Assembly (NCBI GenBank): GCA_023853785.1
Contig: JAJIRX010001050.1
Coordinates: 22,774 to 86,773, forward strand
Source of the DNA: Psilocybe azurescens
Taxonomy: Eukaryota > Basidiomycota > Agaricomycetes > Agaricales > Agrocybaceae
Length of the DNA: 64,000 nucleotides
Direction of reading: 5' to 3'
The notes under the pieces are model-generated. The model saw only the letters and a list, made by a program, of their open reading frames with translations. It was not told the origin of the DNA and did no database searches. Within the stretch, counting starts at the first letter, position 1, and each line of letters begins with the position of its first letter. Below are positions 12,797-24,972 of the stretch, in pieces. The translations under genes were made by a program, and so were the position numbers.

Positions 12797-15181
12797 AACT
12801 CATGAATATCTAAAATCCTGATGTATATGACATGACGTGACCTATACTACATGATATGCGCACAGCTGCTGCCATATGGTTATCCACGATCTCAATATCG
12901 AGAGGAGGCATTATACTTGTGCACGTGGATTGTAGGACAGTCATATGTGTATGGCGCGTGCGTTGGCTGGGAAGCCATGTAGATAAAGATAGGTCTGACT
13001 GCGGGAGCGGGAGTGTATGTACACCACCACATGCCATGTCGTGCCGCTCACGTCGAATAAATATATACAAGGGTAGAGGATGAATGTAATCATCTGTAGA
13101 ATGAAAAGGTTGCCCTGCGTTGTGAGCTATGATACAAATAAATACACTGTATGCGCGATGTGCAAATAACTAGCGTTATTACATACCATCATGAATCATT
13201 AGACCCCAATAGAACGGGTACCTCCATACAGTGGCAATGTGGATTAACAGGGACACCAGATCAAGCGATCTCATGCCCAAGCCGCATAGACACTCGGGGG
13301 ATCAATGATCAATGATCAAAAGATGTCAAGTTTGAAATGGGACAAATCGAAGGCATGAAAAGGCCAGACCAAGGCGCGAAGAGCGCTGCGCGTATGGGCA
13401 TAGTAACATCATTGTGTTGCGCACATTGCAAAATAGCCAAGTAGAGAATAGAAAAACCGTCTTTGAATCATGCGTCATGACCCTGAATTATTGGATTCCA
13501 ACTCCTGAATATGAAGGCAGAAATTGGCAGTGGATCTGACCCGGAACACCTGGACAAGCGACGTGACGTTGAAGAACAGAGAGCAATTTGAATAAGAAAG
13601 AAGACACCTGCACGCAGAAAACGAAGTATGACCCAATAAATACCAGAAATTGGATCGATGAACCCTTGTCCACTCGTCTTCTGCATCATTTCAGTATCAG
13701 ATCTTCTCCTCTGAACATGAAAATAAACAAAGGTGCGATGAAATCACAGTGTCCATTCCATTTAAAGAAGATCGAGTTAGGTGTCCACAGCGAGCGGTCA
13801 GGACTCCGACCCGTAACAGAATTTGACATGGAAGAAGGGATCGGGGGCTGTGTGTCGATCCGGTGGCTAGCTATCACATTCAGGATGATCATCCAGTCGA
13901 TTCAAAAGATGCGCCAAGACCCCAAAACATTCATCGCCTCTGCAAGTTCACCGCTCGTCCACAAGGTAAATTTTTGCAATATGGTTCGTATACAACGCAC
14001 ATAAAAAGGAGAACTTAATTCCCTCGATGGCTGTCCGTTCAGCGACGAAAACAAGGGCAGTGTGCACCATATGGACGAGCGTTACGGGGCGAGTGAAGCG
14101 TATAGGTGGAGGGACTAAGTCGACGACAGAATATAGGTAAAGTGTAGATAGGTGGCTGGTGGATGACCTATGAAGGGAAATGGTCAGCAATTCGCAGTCA
14201 AACGCGTGTCGCGCACAAACAAGCTAGTGTCATAATGCTCGCAACGCGATACCCTTAGCAATCCATCCATCCATCCATTGTCAATATGCTCCCCATATCG
14301 TCAAAGACCATTACCAATGCTTGCGCGATCGCCACTTCCACGGGCGTGTAATCTCGCAACTCCCGCGAAGGAGATGGCGATGGCGATGGCGGTGGCGGTG
14401 GCGACATGCTAATCATGGCACGCAATCACAGCCAATCCACGGTCCAATCTCTCCAAAGATTCAGAGGCACCAGTCTCAGCATTACAGGTACGCTACGTAG
14501 CCCAGTCGCGACGCCACTACCCAGGACCCAGGATAATAGCACACTCGGCACTGGCACACCTGGCACCCATGCCATTGTCATCGTTGTCGTTTTCGACGCC
14601 GGGCTGGGCTTTTTCAGCTGGGATTAAAACACAGAAGACAGAAGCGAGGGAGGGAAAGGAGTGAACTTCAAGGTTGTGGTTGCAAGTAATGAACGTTGAA
14701 CGTTTGAACACTGAACAGAAGGGGCGCTCGACCGGCCATTGTATTTCTGGTCAATCAGCCCTTAAGTTCAAGCTCCGCAATGTTCATTAGGGTAGGCTGC
14801 GGATGTTTCCGCCTTTGTGTGTGATCGGCATTCGATATGGTCACGCGCACACTCTGGTTAACGGATAATCGATAATCGCCCAAGTCATCGCAGTTTTGAA
14901 GGATGTTTTCGCTTGAAAGTTTGTTATCACTAAATGTAGTATATAATATGTAAGACAAGTCAGAATATCTGAACGAAGCCCCAATGTATTTGAACGAAAT
15001 ACGTAAGTGTTTTACAATAAAGTGATTGTGCCAGAGTCCGTGATCATTGGTGATAAGTAAGTAAAGTAAGCGATATGTGAATCAAGAGTATATACATCGA
15101 CGCGTTAAGATTCTTTTATTGATTGTCGTTCGTTAAAGTCTGTTCAGCATCCAGTGGAGCATCAATGTTCCTTAATCAAAA
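12797..15181. other. Long intergenic stretch, no recognised gene
   Basis: Open frames up to about 138 codons occur (for example 13588-14004 on +), but they have no motifs and are mirrored by frames on the other strand. Simple repeats are present: GATCAAT units near 13303-13318, CCAT units near 14264-14278 and a GATGGC run at 14372-14404. I see no convincing gene. Confidence 0.45.
14372..14404. repeat. Hexanucleotide microsatellite (GATGGC/GGTGGC)n
   Basis: GATGGC units pass into GGTGGC units, about five and a half copies. Nothing indicates that it is coding. Confidence 0.8.
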
Positions 15182-15785
15182 CTAAAACTGAACACCGGAT
15201 CCCTTAATCGTGAAATTTGGCGAGAAGTTTCCGGAATCACCGAACACTGTACGATTCCATTCAGATTCAGGGTGAGCATAAGTTTTTCAACAAATCAACT
15301 TAAGATTATGACTCACAGACAAGCGAATAGTCGTCTGCTTCGACTACAAGAGGGACAGTAACCTGGACCTGTCCCTGGAGGATATCGAAGTTCTGTGCAA
15401 GGATCACTATTCAATGCGATCAGAAGTGGAGATCAGCTACTAAAGATCATGTATCCGATGGGAGCAACGACGACTAACATGGTGTTATGCGATTATCTTT
15501 GCGAAGGAAGATGCTGCCAAGCTTGTTGGTGATGTTAACCGGATGGTTAGAGGTATCCCTGATCGTCGAAATTTGAGTATGAAGAAACAGAATACTGCTT
15601 ACGACCTACCAGGTAACAAGGCGGCTTTCACCTGAAGTCCACACCGTTCCGGCATGCGGGTCCAAGATTGGAGGGACGAAAACATCTCTTTGCTCCAAGG
15701 TGTTTACGGTCGGCAGTGCAGAGACGTTGGAAGAGAGGGCGACGAAGAGGAGAGAGGTGAGGGTCGTGATGCTCGTGAATTTCAT
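15182..15785 (-). CDS. Secreted Kre9/Knh1-like (Ser-Thr-rich GPI-family) wall protein
   Basis: A small secreted protein with a Kre9/Knh1-type beta-sandwich domain as found in fungal Ser/Thr-rich GPI-anchored wall proteins. Start ATG 15785 gives a signal peptide MKFTSITTLTSLLFVALSS (cleavage probably after VSA). Exons: 15610-15785, 15479-15558, then two more to the stop TAG at 15182-15184. The domain begins DPHAGTVWTSGESRLVTWDT, continues with NKLGSIFLRKDNRITPLILA and QVQVTVPLVVEADDYSLVLF, and ends FGDSGNFSPNFTIKGSGVQF. It lacks a long Ser/Thr tail and a GPI signal, so it is the short single-domain form, probably extracellular. All four exons join in frame with GT..AG sites, which makes this one of the few intact genes in the window. 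Confidence 0.85.
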
Positions 15786-15887
15786 TGTGATATTAGGAGT
15801 CGAGGTTGATATTGTTATATGTAGTGAGTCTGAAGGCCTGAAGCTCGAGGTTTTGAGGATGGGAAGCACAGAGAGTGAATACGCTCG

Positions 15888-15895
15888 TATATATA
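15888..15895 (-). promoter_or_regulatory. TATA box of the Kre9-like gene
   Basis: The TATATATA string on the minus strand lies about 105 bp upstream of the ATG at 15785, a usual position for a fungal TATA box. Confidence 0.5.
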
Positions 15896-16694
15896 CCCAA
15901 AATACGTCATCTATACATGGGTGAGATCGGCATATGTTCCCCGTGTGCCCAATGGATTGGCCCCGGTCTCGGCCAATCCGAGTAGGGTTCATGATAATTC
16001 TATGAAAATCCGGTCTCATCGTACGCAAGTCATCGGGTTATTTTTTCACCGTACCTTCACATCGTCGAAAAGGCGGACCTCCGCCGTCGCGAGCGGGGAG
16101 AACAGGTCACAAGCATCGATTACTCACGCATTGATTGCCCTCGTCAATCCAAAAGTGCAAAGAAGAGCGAAGCTTGCGGAAGGATCCAAGTGGAAGAGAT
16201 GTAAATCTACGCCAAATTCAAAGACGCAAGGCGGTAAATATAACTGAAGAATCTGACATCTTACTCATGAATGCTTTGAAACTTGTTAGATCGATCAGAG
16301 AATGAAAAGTACTGCCTTAGGCTGATGAATAGGTGAGCTACACGGTGCTGACGGAGATCCAGAATGCAGTGAGTGGGGCGAGAACGCTGAGTTTGGCCGA
16401 GCTCCGAGAAGACAGACGTCGATTAGGAATATCCGTAAAATTGGCACTGAATGGCTGTGACGGCAAAATTTGGCCGTGCTGCGGCACAGAGACGGCAAGT
16501 TATGCGTGTGGTCTTCCGACGGCTTATAGTTGAGCAGTCCAGCCAGAGACGCCGACACTTAATCTACTCATCATGGCATTGGTCAGTAGAGTTTCGGGTT
16601 TCATAGATGCATAAAATGTTTACCGAAGTCATCGTGCTCGGAGTGAGAAATCCTTTGAAGCTGAACCAAATTTACACCTTTTGGAGAATGATTA
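15896..16694. other. Intergenic, no recognised gene
   Basis: Contains the distal promoter of the Kre9-like gene. The stretch 15921-16247 is open on + but has no known motif. Confidence 0.4.
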
Positions 16695-17276
16695 CAGTAC
16701 ACCTATTCATAATGCATAAGATCATAGTGCATAAATCTTATATTGTATAGGATATGGGTGGGAACCACGTTGGGACGCAGGAACCTCTGTATAATGTATA
16801 ATGTATAATGTATAGCCTTTTTGGTACTTATGCATTACTATGTACAATGTTTTAAGGCCAAAACAGTGTATAATTGGATGGGTTTTGGTTCTAGAATATT
16901 CTACAGGCCACTTTGGAGATATAAATTCCCATCCTCACCCTTTCCTGTATTTTTTCACTGCAATCCCACAAAGCTGTCAACATGCCTGCAGCCTCACATT
17001 GGATTTATGCCAACAAATGGAGAGCCTTTGCATAAAGTATGGCTTGTTTGAGGGCTCTCTCAACCTTGCAAAGTATATTCAAAGCTACAGGATTCATTTT
17101 ATGAAGGAGCAGTCACAAAAAGCGACGCAGACAACATTGGACAGTTTCTTTCCCAGCAGATAACCTTATCAAATGTCACGTAGTCACAGTAGTCACACAA
17201 CATAGTCATGAATAAATATAATAATACATGGCAAAATACTCCGCCCCGACATTATACATTATGAGAAGGTGTACTG
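16695..17276. mobile_element. pogo/Tigger-type deletion derivative, TSD TA
   Basis: The left end CAGTACACCTATTCATAATG and right end (RC: CAGTACACCTTCTCATAATG) are terminal inverted repeats, each flanked by TA (16693-16694 and 17277-17278). This matches the Tc1/mariner-pogo rule of TA duplication. The inside holds the 3' end of a transposase-like frame and a short (TATAATGTA)n tract at about 16790-16814. At 582 bp it is an internally deleted, non-autonomous copy. Its right end coincides with the broken 3' end of P450 copy 3. Confidence 0.82.
16840..17163 (+). pseudogene. Transposase C-terminal fragment with PIP-box-like tail
   Basis: The open frame ends in SLNLAKYIQSYRIHFMKEQ and then QTTLDSFFPSR before the stop. 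QTTLDSFF matches the PCNA-interacting motif (Qxx[ILV]xxFF) found at the C-termini of pogo-class transposases. Only about 100 residues remain, with no DDE catalytic core, so it cannot be active. It lies inside the TA-flanked element at 16695-17276. Confidence 0.6.
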
Positions 17277-17278
17277 TA

Positions 17279-19240
17279 CCTATATTTTGCAAATTCTGAG
17301 AGACTGTGAGCACTTCGTCAGCTTCCGGCTGTAATTGGATTGTGAAATATTTCCATAACATAGCTGCGAGATGGGATTGGGGTATTGACCATGCCGTATC
17401 CGTAGTGGCAAGGTGCATTCCAGGGCAGAGGCACTACAGAAATTGCATATTGTCAATGGGAAGAGGCACACATGGAATAAGGCATATGTACCTTCCCACT
17501 TCCAAACGGAAAGGTGGAATGGATAGTATAGTCTTTATTAAGGCTGTGTTTTATCCCATCAGGAGTCAACAGGTACCGCTCCGGTCAAAACTCATCAGGG
17601 CGTTCGAAGAGATCTTTATTCTGACTGTTATGAGTGCGAATATTGTCGTAGAATAGGACGTACCTGGATCATGCATTTCCCCCCTTCGGATACTGTGAGC
17701 AAACTACAACATGAATCGATCACTCTCATCTACTTACATACGTTGATGAGAATGGGAGCACCCTTGGGAATGTGTTATCCGCGATACTGGAGTCATTGAG
17801 AATGATGAAGCCAAAGAAGAACTTCTGGAAAATATTCACTCACTTGACAGTCATTAATTGCAGCATGGGGATACCAGTGGGGCCAGTAAGTCTCGTACGA
17901 TGTGTCTGTGGATGTCCTTTGTCAACGATACAATAAAAGACGCCGGATCAATCTTTTATCATTGCTTGGATATATAGCAAGGCATTAATATCACTGGAGA
18001 CTGGAAGTCTTTTATTGCCGACAACAGTATGAATTTCATCTTGAGCCTTTCGTAAAACTTCAGGAGACTTCAAGAGACAGAGGACCAAAGATAGTATAAG
18101 CGTTGAAGACGTGTCCGTTCCGCCAAAGGGTGATTAAATTTAAAAGACATGACTCAAATCGAAAACATACGCGGTCATTTCTCGATTTAATCCTAGTTCG
18201 GATTGTCGATCCAAAATATTTTCAATGAAATTAATGCTCCTATTGCCGTTATTGACTTTCTGTTCCGTGTGTTCCAATAGGGAGAAGTATAGAGCTCGCT
18301 GTAATTTTCGTGTTTCCCGCCAAAGCTGCTTCCAGGTGCCCATCGTTCCGGAACGTACATGAGAATAGGGATCAGGTCGACAGGGACAGCCTCAGGAGAT
18401 ACCACCCTCTAGAGTTGTCGCATGTATTCGCGGAATTGCGTGGGTTCCGGCGAGTCGTGCCTCGGTGCAGATTTTCCGAAAACAACCGAAGCTATGAACG
18501 AAAACGTAGAGCGAGAGACATGAGAGCAGAAGTCCTGCGATTGTTATATCAGAATTTCATACCGTAGAAAGAAAAATACTTCGGGACTATGCAAGGTATC
18601 GTAGAGGAGCTATGTTGTTTCAGTCTCCATGATTGGAATATATCCTTGGATGGCTTGAGGAGCTAACAAAGGTTGTATCGCTTTGCGCCCCATTTTCCAG
18701 AAGTGGTTATCTATTTTAGTGTCAGTGTACATATCACCCCGGTGCATACGAGAACTGCGTTCACCGGAAGATGCCAAAGCAAAGTAATTTCCGCCAGAGA
18801 CGACATCTAAAGCATAAAAGAAAGCGCGGGATGACGTTTCACTACTGCGGTCGTCAAGGAGCACCTTCACGACTTTCACATCTGAAACTACGATGATTGT
18901 CTCATTCGCAACTTTCAGCTAGTACATCTCCAAAGTCAGTCTAGTTACTCATCCCTGAAACAAATAAAGCTCGTACCGACATGATCCCGTCATACTGTTT
19001 GGACCATTCTGTGAACCTGGTACGTTATGATACAATGAGCGAGAAAGAAAACAGGCAAGAAAGGGCGGTTCCGCGAACTTAAAGAAAGGGAATTTGAGCG
19101 GGAGCAAGTGTATATTTCCGAAAAGAGGGATGGTTGGAGGGCCAGGTGATAGACTTTTTGTCTCGCTGGCCAGTGTTTAGTAGCTTAAACGTCACCCGAG
19201 CAACACCAAGTACGACCAGTGAGGTAAGCCTGGGATCCAT
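17279..19240 (-). pseudogene. Cytochrome P450 pseudogene, array copy 3
   Basis: Homologous throughout to the other copies: start ATG 19240 ([13 protein letters not shown]), [34 protein letters not shown] and I-helix FGGTDTSS. Several lesions go beyond homopolymer slips. The Glu that begins ExxR is GAT (Asp, 17951-17953) and is followed at once by TGA, with the intron donor of the other copies lost. The Arg of the heme loop FxxGxRxCxG is TGC (Cys, 17431-17433). The last exon (GxTLxPKxFxCKITPR in the relatives) is missing, and the reading ends where the pogo element starts. Frame slips also occur in an A-run after the GQRD motif and in a C-run near 17876. This copy should be enzymatically dead. 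Confidence 0.85.
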
Positions 19241-20388
19241 TGACCAAGAGGGCGTTAATTAACAGTGGTAGCGGACTTGAGATGTAGCAACCTGCGGCTC
19301 AACGCTGAGCACAGAAAGAGGACCTCAAGACGGATTAACGTGATGAACCAGTGGGGTCCTTTTTCACCAAAATCAGTCCTCATAGTGTTTAAATAGAATG
19401 GAGTGGAGAGGGAGAGAAGGAATGAATAGTACAAACGTAATTGGCTTTGGGGGACGAGTAACGCGTCAGCCTTGATCGCCGTCCTGAACGTACTAGTTCA
19501 AAGAACTTGTTATGGCAGCTCTCGGGAATGCCTGTTGGTATCTGGAAGCGTGGCTGATGCATGCTATCTTTGAATATCACGCACCCACAGGTTGGCGTCA
19601 GCTAAGTTCGGATAACGTTCCCTAAATATACGTCTTGGCCTATGACAATGGCTGATTGCGCTGAACTATCACACCGATTAAGGGTTGTTGTCTTTGATGT
19701 TCGCAGTGTCAAAATTCCAATGGCTACAGTTGAGAGTGAAGAGGATGCAGAAGTCTCAGGATTCAGTTGATCAGCGTGGTGGCAGATATCCCAGTGCGGT
19801 GGTGAGGGTATAGAAATCTACTCGAGGTTTATGTACATTCGTCGACGTACTATGTGAAATGGAGAATTGTAAATCGAGTAAGTACGCCCGTACAGCATGT
19901 AATTTATTAAAAGCGGATGGGACATACTAACGTTTCCAATTCCAGACAAATTATGTATTGGGCCCAGGAGCTAGATGAACGTTGCGGTTGTTGAGCGTAG
20001 TACGAATCATGGCGGGGTGTGACATTTACGTAATTTACATTAGGATGACCGCCGGATCCAAGCCAGATCCATAGAAGGATTCGATTGGGATTCGACAAAA
20101 TTAAAAGAAAATCCCTCATTTTATGATTTATGTTCTAAATCATTACTGTTGTACAGAAAAAAACTGGTAGAAGTACACTACATATAGCTCTCAAGATTGG
20201 ATTGGGCCAATATATGAGCGAAAAGAACATTGGAGCGGAGCTGTAAAAATGTACGAATATATCCGGAAGCCCGCATTAGGGGCGTTTCTACGAAATCATT
20301 CAGAAACCAGAAACTAGTCAATCGAAACTATTCAATGAATCCACCCACACTCCAGCGTCATGACTTGCTCTCTGCCACAACGTCGACG
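19241..20388. other. Intergenic between P450 copies 3 and 4
   Basis: Holds the P450-3 upstream region (similar to the P450-1 upstream region) and the 3' flank of P450-4. No other gene is recognised. Confidence 0.5.
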
Positions 20389-22645
20389 CTAATCGGCATG
20401 CGTAATCCTGTTGTAGTAATCTTCGATAACCTCCACCCTCTCTTTATCTCGTGGGGTAACTTTGCACTTGAAAGATTTAGGGGTGAAAGTTAGGCCCTAT
20501 AGCCGTGTTCAGAAGCGCACTAAGTACTACTCGGTAATCTCCATGACGTGAAATTGACTTACATCGATATATTCATCTTCCATGTTCCAAATACCAGATT
20601 GAGGAACTGAGCCGTTAAGAGGAGCAAAATCAAACGCCCAAAGAAGGCGCATAACGGCCAGAGTCTATGACCTTGATTCAGGGTACTTTACGGTGGAGCA
20701 ATTGACTGACTTCATACCAAGTTCGTAGTAGCAAGGTGCATACCCGGGCAGAGTCTCTGGCGGATTGCAATGAATTTACGGGTGCACAAATGGAGAGAAA
20801 GAGCCATATCGTACCTTTCCACTCCCAAACGGAAGACTAGAACGGATGGTGAAGTCTTTGTCTAGCCCAGGTTTCGTCCCATCAGGTGTTAACATGTACC
20901 TCTCCGGCAAAAATTCGTCTGGTCGATCGAAAAGATCTGTGGATTTTCATAATTATCGATACTAATGTTCACGAAAGTAGCTCGGATACATGAAATAAAT
21001 ACGTACCTGGATCATGCATTATCCCCCTGCGAGTTTCATGAGCAGATAATAATACGAATTTTCGGGTGTGAGTAACTTACACACATTGATTATAATCGGA
21101 GCGCCCTTTGGAATAAGGTATCCTCGATACTAGGGGTCGTCGATAGTTCAATAAAACGACGAACACTTGAACTATTTAACACACCTCAAAATCATCGCTT
21201 GTAGCATGGGGAATGCCAGTCGGGGCAGCTGGTCTCGCACGATGCACCTATTGGCTCAGATTTTGGTCAATATTCGGAACAGCAACTCGAAATAAGCATG
21301 TTTCATCTAACCTCTTTTATTAGCGCTTGAACGAATGGTACAGCTGGAATATCGCTGGCAAGCGGCAGTCTTGTATAACCCACAATGTTGTCAATTTCTT
21401 TTTGAGCTTTTCGTAAGGATGCAGGTGACCGGATGAGACAGTGGACTAAAGACTGTATAAGTGAAGCCGATGTATCCGCCCCGCCATCTATAAGAATTCC
21501 GCCAATGTAACTAGAACGGGAATTATAAGTGAAACTAAGAAGTAAGATGCACAATTGATACCTACGCGACCATCTCCCGAGTCAATTTGAGTTCTTCTTG
21601 GCGATCCAAAATATTCTCAATAAACGTGCCGCCCTTGCTTCCACTTTTAATCTTCTTCTCCGCGTGTTCAAGAAAAGAAAAATATAAAGAACGTTGTAGT
21701 CTTCGTGTCTCCCTCCAAAGCTGCTTCCACGGTGCCCATCGCTCGGGGACGTACTTCAGAATTGGAATAAGGTCGACGGGCGCAGCTTCGGGAGAGACCG
21801 TACTCGATTGGTGACGCATATAGTCATTGAAATGCGTGAGCTCCGGTGAGTCGTGTCTTGGAGCAGACTTTCCGAAAACTACAGAAGCTATGAAGGAGAA
21901 TGTATAACGTGAGACATGGTGACAAAGTTCCTGTAGAATTAGTGTCAGATTCATGAGCGTGTTCTATGGACAACAACTACCTCGGGGTCGTGGATAATGT
22001 CGTGTAGAAGCTGCGTTGTCTCCGCTTCCGCAACGGGAAGGTGTGCCAGGACAGCCTGAGGAGCCACTAATGGTTGAATTGCTTTACGACCCATTCGCCA
22101 GACATGATTATCTGTATAATAGATCTCAGAAAATATACCACCCTGTCTATGACTAGACAGTACTGACCGGGATTTGCCAATGGGATGTACTTTTTTCCGT
22201 AACAACATCCGCAGCGTAAAGGGAGGGACGGGATGAAGTTTCGGCGCTGCGGTCGTCAAGGATCTCTTTCACGCTCTTCATGTCTGAAAGAACAATTATC
22301 GTCCCATTTGCCACTTTAAGCTATGCTCATCTCCCAAGTCAGTCTTTTTATTCGTTTTTGAGGTAGATTATAGAGCTTGTACCGAGATGATCCCTCCATA
22401 TTCCCTCGCCCACTCTGTGAATCTGGTTCATTACAATACGATGAGCGAGCGACAATAACACAAAGCAAGGTGTGTTGCGCATACTTGAGGAAAGAGAATC
22501 TTACGGGGAGTAAGTGTATGTTCCCTAAAATCGGAATGGTTGGAGGTCCAGGTGGCAAATTTGAGTCTCGCCGACCGATGCGTAGCAGCTTGAAGGTTAA
22601 CCATACAAAGCTAAATACCATAAGTGACAGAATTCTAGGATCCAT
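20389..22645 (-). CDS. Cytochrome P450 monooxygenase, array copy 4
   Basis: The best preserved member of the array. ATG 22645 starts MDPRILSLMVFSFVWLTF, a membrane anchor, then [18 protein letters not shown]. Exon junctions AA/A-TTC-ACA-GAG-TGG (FTEWAREYGGIIS) splice cleanly. Further landmarks: [32 protein letters not shown], the long exon 21562-21954 ([35 protein letters not shown]), I-helix DGGADTSAS (21303-21554), ExxR as E-V-H-R, and the heme loop PFGSGK plus RLCPGMH (Cys codon near 20749). The end is FKCKVTPRDKERVEVIEDYY with stop TAG 20389-20391. One A seems to be missing in the A-run at 22191-22196 (VTEKK region). Apart from that the gene could be functional: a heme-thiolate monooxygenase anchored in the ER membrane. 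Confidence 0.9.
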
Positions 22646-23361
22646 TGAGGGCAAGTAGGAGGTGATTGGGCAATTTACTGAAGACGAAACGACCGAGCTA
22701 GCATCCGGGGGTTGAATGTTGACCACACAGAGGGCTTAAAAACCGAATGAACGTAAATGGAGCCCTCACAATCCGAAGCAGGTCATATATACTTACACTT
22801 GCATGTATACGTCCCAGTATGGGAAAGAGAGGGGTAGGTATTATTAGAACAAATTGTAGTACGTCGAGTAGGTACTACGTTCGTTAGGCGACGAGTACAA
22901 AATGATCGCCACCTTATATGAGTGTGGATCTTGAAAGAAGAAACTGCGGTTTATCTGTTACATACAGCACACTGGCTCAGAGTCATAATGTATTACATCG
23001 GTTCCCGGTAGTCTTTCCTAGACAGACTTCGATATATGTGATGTACCCTACGGCTCACGATATATGAAGTCTGTTTTTTACCACGCCCTCCGAACCGTGT
23101 CAGAAAGTTGTCATATAATCTTCGGACTTTGAAAATAGGATCGTGCGCACTTTGCTTGACAAGGACGAGATCTATAAAGACAATCTGGAGAGAGAAACTT
23201 TTATAAGGTGTCAATGAACATTCATGCAAATTTTTGAGAGCCCTCAAACAGATGTAGAAGTGCTGGACACCCATGCGTCCGGCTCAAGGCAAAGTCAAAG
23301 ATTATGTAAGCGACTTTCTGCTCAGTCTGCACCGGAATGAAAGCTGCCGTAAACTCCCTCC

Positions 23362-23835
23362 CACTGCTGGCACTGAAAATTCTGAATGCAGATTCCATGC
23401 AAAATCAGTTGTTGTGACACAAAGTATTGTAATTTGCAAAATGAATAATTTTAAATCAAATCTGCCTTGAGCAAAAGACAATAAGAGCTGTAACAGAGAT
23501 TAAAGTTCTACCTAAATATGGCAATTTGCAAAACACACTATTTTACAATGCAGAACACAATAAGAATGATAAATTCTGCAGTGGCTGAGAAAAATAAAAT
23601 TTGTCTGCCAGTGCAGAATTTATCATTTTATTGTGTTCTTGCAATATGCGAAATCATATATTCTGCAAATTACCATATTCAGGTAGAACTTTAATCTCTG
23701 TTACAGTTCTTATTGTCTTTTGCTCAAGGCAGATTTGATTTAAAATTATTCATTTTGCAAATTACAATACTTTGTGTCACAACAACTGATTTTGCATGGA
23801 ATCTGCATTCTGCAGAATTTTTGGTCCCAGCAGTG
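23362..23835. mobile_element. CACTG-ended palindromic MITE (474 bp), TSD TCC
   Basis: The ends are CACTGCTGGCACTGAAAATT on the left and (RC) CACTGCTGGGACCAAAAATT on the right, with TCC on both sides (23359-23361, 23836-23838). Almost the whole element is a near-perfect inverted repeat about a centre near 23600. It shares the CACTGCTGG terminus and 3-bp duplication with the element at 7539-8630, so both were probably moved by one transposase. Confidence 0.87.
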
Positions 23836-24450
23836 TCCTCTTGACACAAAATTTAAACCATCTATTATTCGGGCCAAAGAAATGTGCCATACCTTTCAAA
23901 AGGCTTGAAATATCTGCATTGTTGTGTCTACTAGATGTGACAATAACTCAAGCTCCGAAGATTACATAAGAACTTCCTGACATGGGTTCGGATGGTGTCA
24001 TAAAAAAGGACTAGGTTCCCGGCATATGACCAGTATGCATCATGGCATTGTGTGACTTGTGTGACTATGTTACATCACCTGTGTAACTCCGCTTAAAACA
24101 AAGATCCGACTTTGTCAAAACTTCCTTTATCTGGCTTTCTGCACTGACTCCTTTACAAAGTGCTTTAAATTCTTCCAGATATTTTTTCAAGCTTTAGGAA
24201 TAATATTGACAAGGCTTATATGATATGTGACTTGGTTGAAGCTTCTATATGGATATGTGTAGAAAGGTAAAAGCCACAAAAACAAGTATTTGGCTATGGT
24301 AAATAGAATTTATATGACTTGAATTGCCTTCCTATTATTGTATAAGTAAATTGACACCAAAAGTAACTACTCTGGTTAGTTCTATAGAGATATTGGCCTA
24401 ATTTGCAACACTTTTATATCAAAACCTGCCAGAATTGGATCCATGATAAT

Positions 24451-24972
24451 TAGGGATGCACACCGTACCATATATGGTATACAGCCGTAAAACAATGGTT
24501 GGGTTATGGGATATGGGCTACCCATATACCGTAGCCGACTTGAAATTTTTTTTACCTCAACAGGATGGTACAGGTACCAATACGGCTGAAAACAGTGTAT
24601 ATGGTAGGGATATGGACATATAATTAATTAGTACATAAAATTGGCACAATTAGTAGATTAAAGTGCAAAATATCTACCACCTTAACTTTGGGACAAGAAA
24701 ATAGAGATTTACTATGTGTATACTTTGTTGATGTGTAGACTTGTTGAAGACTTAGTTATCAGTCCCGTTCAAATCGACTTCAGTGCCTGTGATGTACATA
24801 GGATAAAAATAGATTATAATGATGGCCGTCTTCATACGGTGCTTCACAGGTAATCCTCCTCAGTACTGCTGGCCGTACCATAAAAATACAATTTTGGGCC
24901 AACAGGACGGGTTTGGTGATCGTATGTATGGCACCCATAAAGCCATCAATATAGTGATGGTGTGCATCCCTA
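24451..24972. mobile_element. hAT-type MITE (522 bp), TSD ATGATAAT
   Basis: Terminal inverted repeats TAGGGATGCACACC (left) and GGTGTGCATCCCTA (right). The exact 8-bp duplication ATGATAAT flanks it at 24443-24450 and 24973-24980. TAGGG ends and 8-bp duplications are the hallmark of hAT elements. The inside has GTACCATAT/CCATATACC motifs and no transposase, so it is non-autonomous. Confidence 0.93.
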
